DNA from: Deinococcus marmoris DSM 12784
Lineage (GTDB): Bacteria; Deinococcota; Deinococci; Deinococcales; Deinococcaceae
Direction of reading: 5' to 3'
Assembly: GCF_000701405.1 (NCBI RefSeq)
Contig: NZ_JNIV01000001.1
Coordinates: forward strand, 1-64,000
Length of the DNA: 64,000 bases
Every line of letters starts with the position of its first letter. The first letter of the stretch is position 1. A model generated the notes under the pieces. That model saw only the letters and a program-made list of their open reading frames with translations, ran no database searches and had not been told where the DNA came from. The position numbers and the translations under genes are program-made. Of the stretch, positions 63,658 to 64,000 are shown piece after piece.

Positions 63658-64000
63658 TCAGTCCGCCACAGGTTCGGGAGCGTCGGCCCAGGCATGGGCG
63701 GCGTCGGACCAGGCCCACAGGCGTTCGATGATCTCCTCCACGATTTCCTCGGAGGGTCTGCCGTCGCTGTGGACGTGGATGGTGCCCTGGCGGTACACGC
63801 CCTCGCGCTCGTCCATCAGGCTGCGGATTCGGCCCAGCGGGTCCTCGGCGCGCAGCAGCGGGCGGTCACTGTGCTTGGTGCGCTGGTACACGGTTTCGGG
63901 CGTGGCCCACAAGACCACCACCGGACCACGCGAGAGCAGCGCGGCGCGGTTGGCTTCATGGATAAAGGTGCCGCCGCCCAGACTGATGACCGCGTGTTCC
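63658..64000 (-). CDS. aroK: Shikimate kinase, C-terminal part (5' end outside window)
   Basis: The frame enters from the right edge and gives 113 visible residues: [21 protein letters not shown], then [23 protein letters not shown] and [20 protein letters not shown]. The GGG loop and the lid region with RPLL are typical of shikimate kinase, which phosphorylates shikimate using ATP. The Walker A segment lies beyond the window. It ends two bases before the aroB start. Confidence 0.93.
   Translation of the reverse strand, partial: EHAVISLGGGTFIHEANRAALLSRGPVVVLWATPETVYQRTKHSDRPLLRAEDPLGRIRSLMDEREGVYRQGTIHVHSDGRPSEEIVEEIIERLWAWSDAAHAWADAPEPVAD

Overview
The window reads as chromosomal DNA of a Deinococcus species. 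It is GC-rich with strongly GC-biased third codon positions, GTG and TTG starts are common, and several products are typical of the genus: a long-N-terminus Dps1, a TreY/TreZ/GlgX trehalose set, and a uricase operon with a HucR-type operator. Many genes carry a TANNNT box 6-7 bases before the start codon and no Shine-Dalgarno site, the leaderless arrangement known from Deinococcus deserti. The exact species cannot be named from this sequence alone. No CRISPR array or rRNA is visible; there is one tRNA, initiator tRNA-fMet.

Layout. 0-5 kb: a zinc-ribbon transposase running off the left edge, small unknown genes, a DJ-1-like protein without its cysteine, a PIG-L deacetylase, and a short ParA locus (ParA, small basic protein, HEAGH membrane protein). 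5-11 kb: aldo/keto reductase, threonine dehydratase, MBL hydrolase, Dps1, DUF4385, mnmE and a DUF4258 gene preceded by an attenuator-like leader. 11-18 kb: tandem-GNAT protein, urate operon uraD-uox-uraH, dnaJ, META-domain protein and a type-B carboxylesterase. 18-21 kb: ATP-cone kinase, then a tetR gene bracketed by two direct copies of a ~125 bp palindromic repeat, then polyphosphate glucokinase. 21-33 kb: housekeeping genes (amidohydrolase, rnhB, rpe, comB, M42 peptidase, apaG, queA, ruvA, fni, tRNA-fMet). 33-39 kb: a three-subunit molybdenum hydroxylase of the PaoABC type, then a ThuA/Gfo-Idh-MocA pair. 39-46 kb: DUF937, an ABC-2 exporter (two permeases and an ATPase), an AT-richer orphan gene, UPF0316, mpg and an enlarged prepilin peptidase. 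46-50 kb: nitronate monooxygenase, another AT-rich orphan and rimO. 50-57 kb: glgX, treZ and treY, transcribed leftward, with heptanucleotide repeats at the start of treY. 57-64 kb: a MITE-like element, an unknown basic protein, an RNase H with a decayed second copy of the fold, and an aro cluster (aroK, aroB, aroQ) enclosing a solute-binding protein and a dimethylargininase-like enzyme.

How the genes work together. uraD, uox and uraH convert urate to allantoin under a MarR-type operator. GlgX, TreZ and TreY form the glycogen or maltodextrin-to-trehalose route. aroK, aroB and aroQ serve the shikimate pathway. mnmE and queA modify tRNA and rimO modifies ribosomal protein S12. ruvA, mpg, rnhB and dps1 are genome-maintenance genes.

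The most unusual signals are: the 7-bp contingency-like repeat inside treY; a leaderless two-codon ORF followed by a terminator hairpin upstream of the DUF4258 gene; tetR flanked by direct repeats; the 130-bp MITE-like element; and the duplicated, catalytically dead RNase H half. Nothing here is an obvious new defence or mobile system. These are candidate regulatory or genome-plasticity features.
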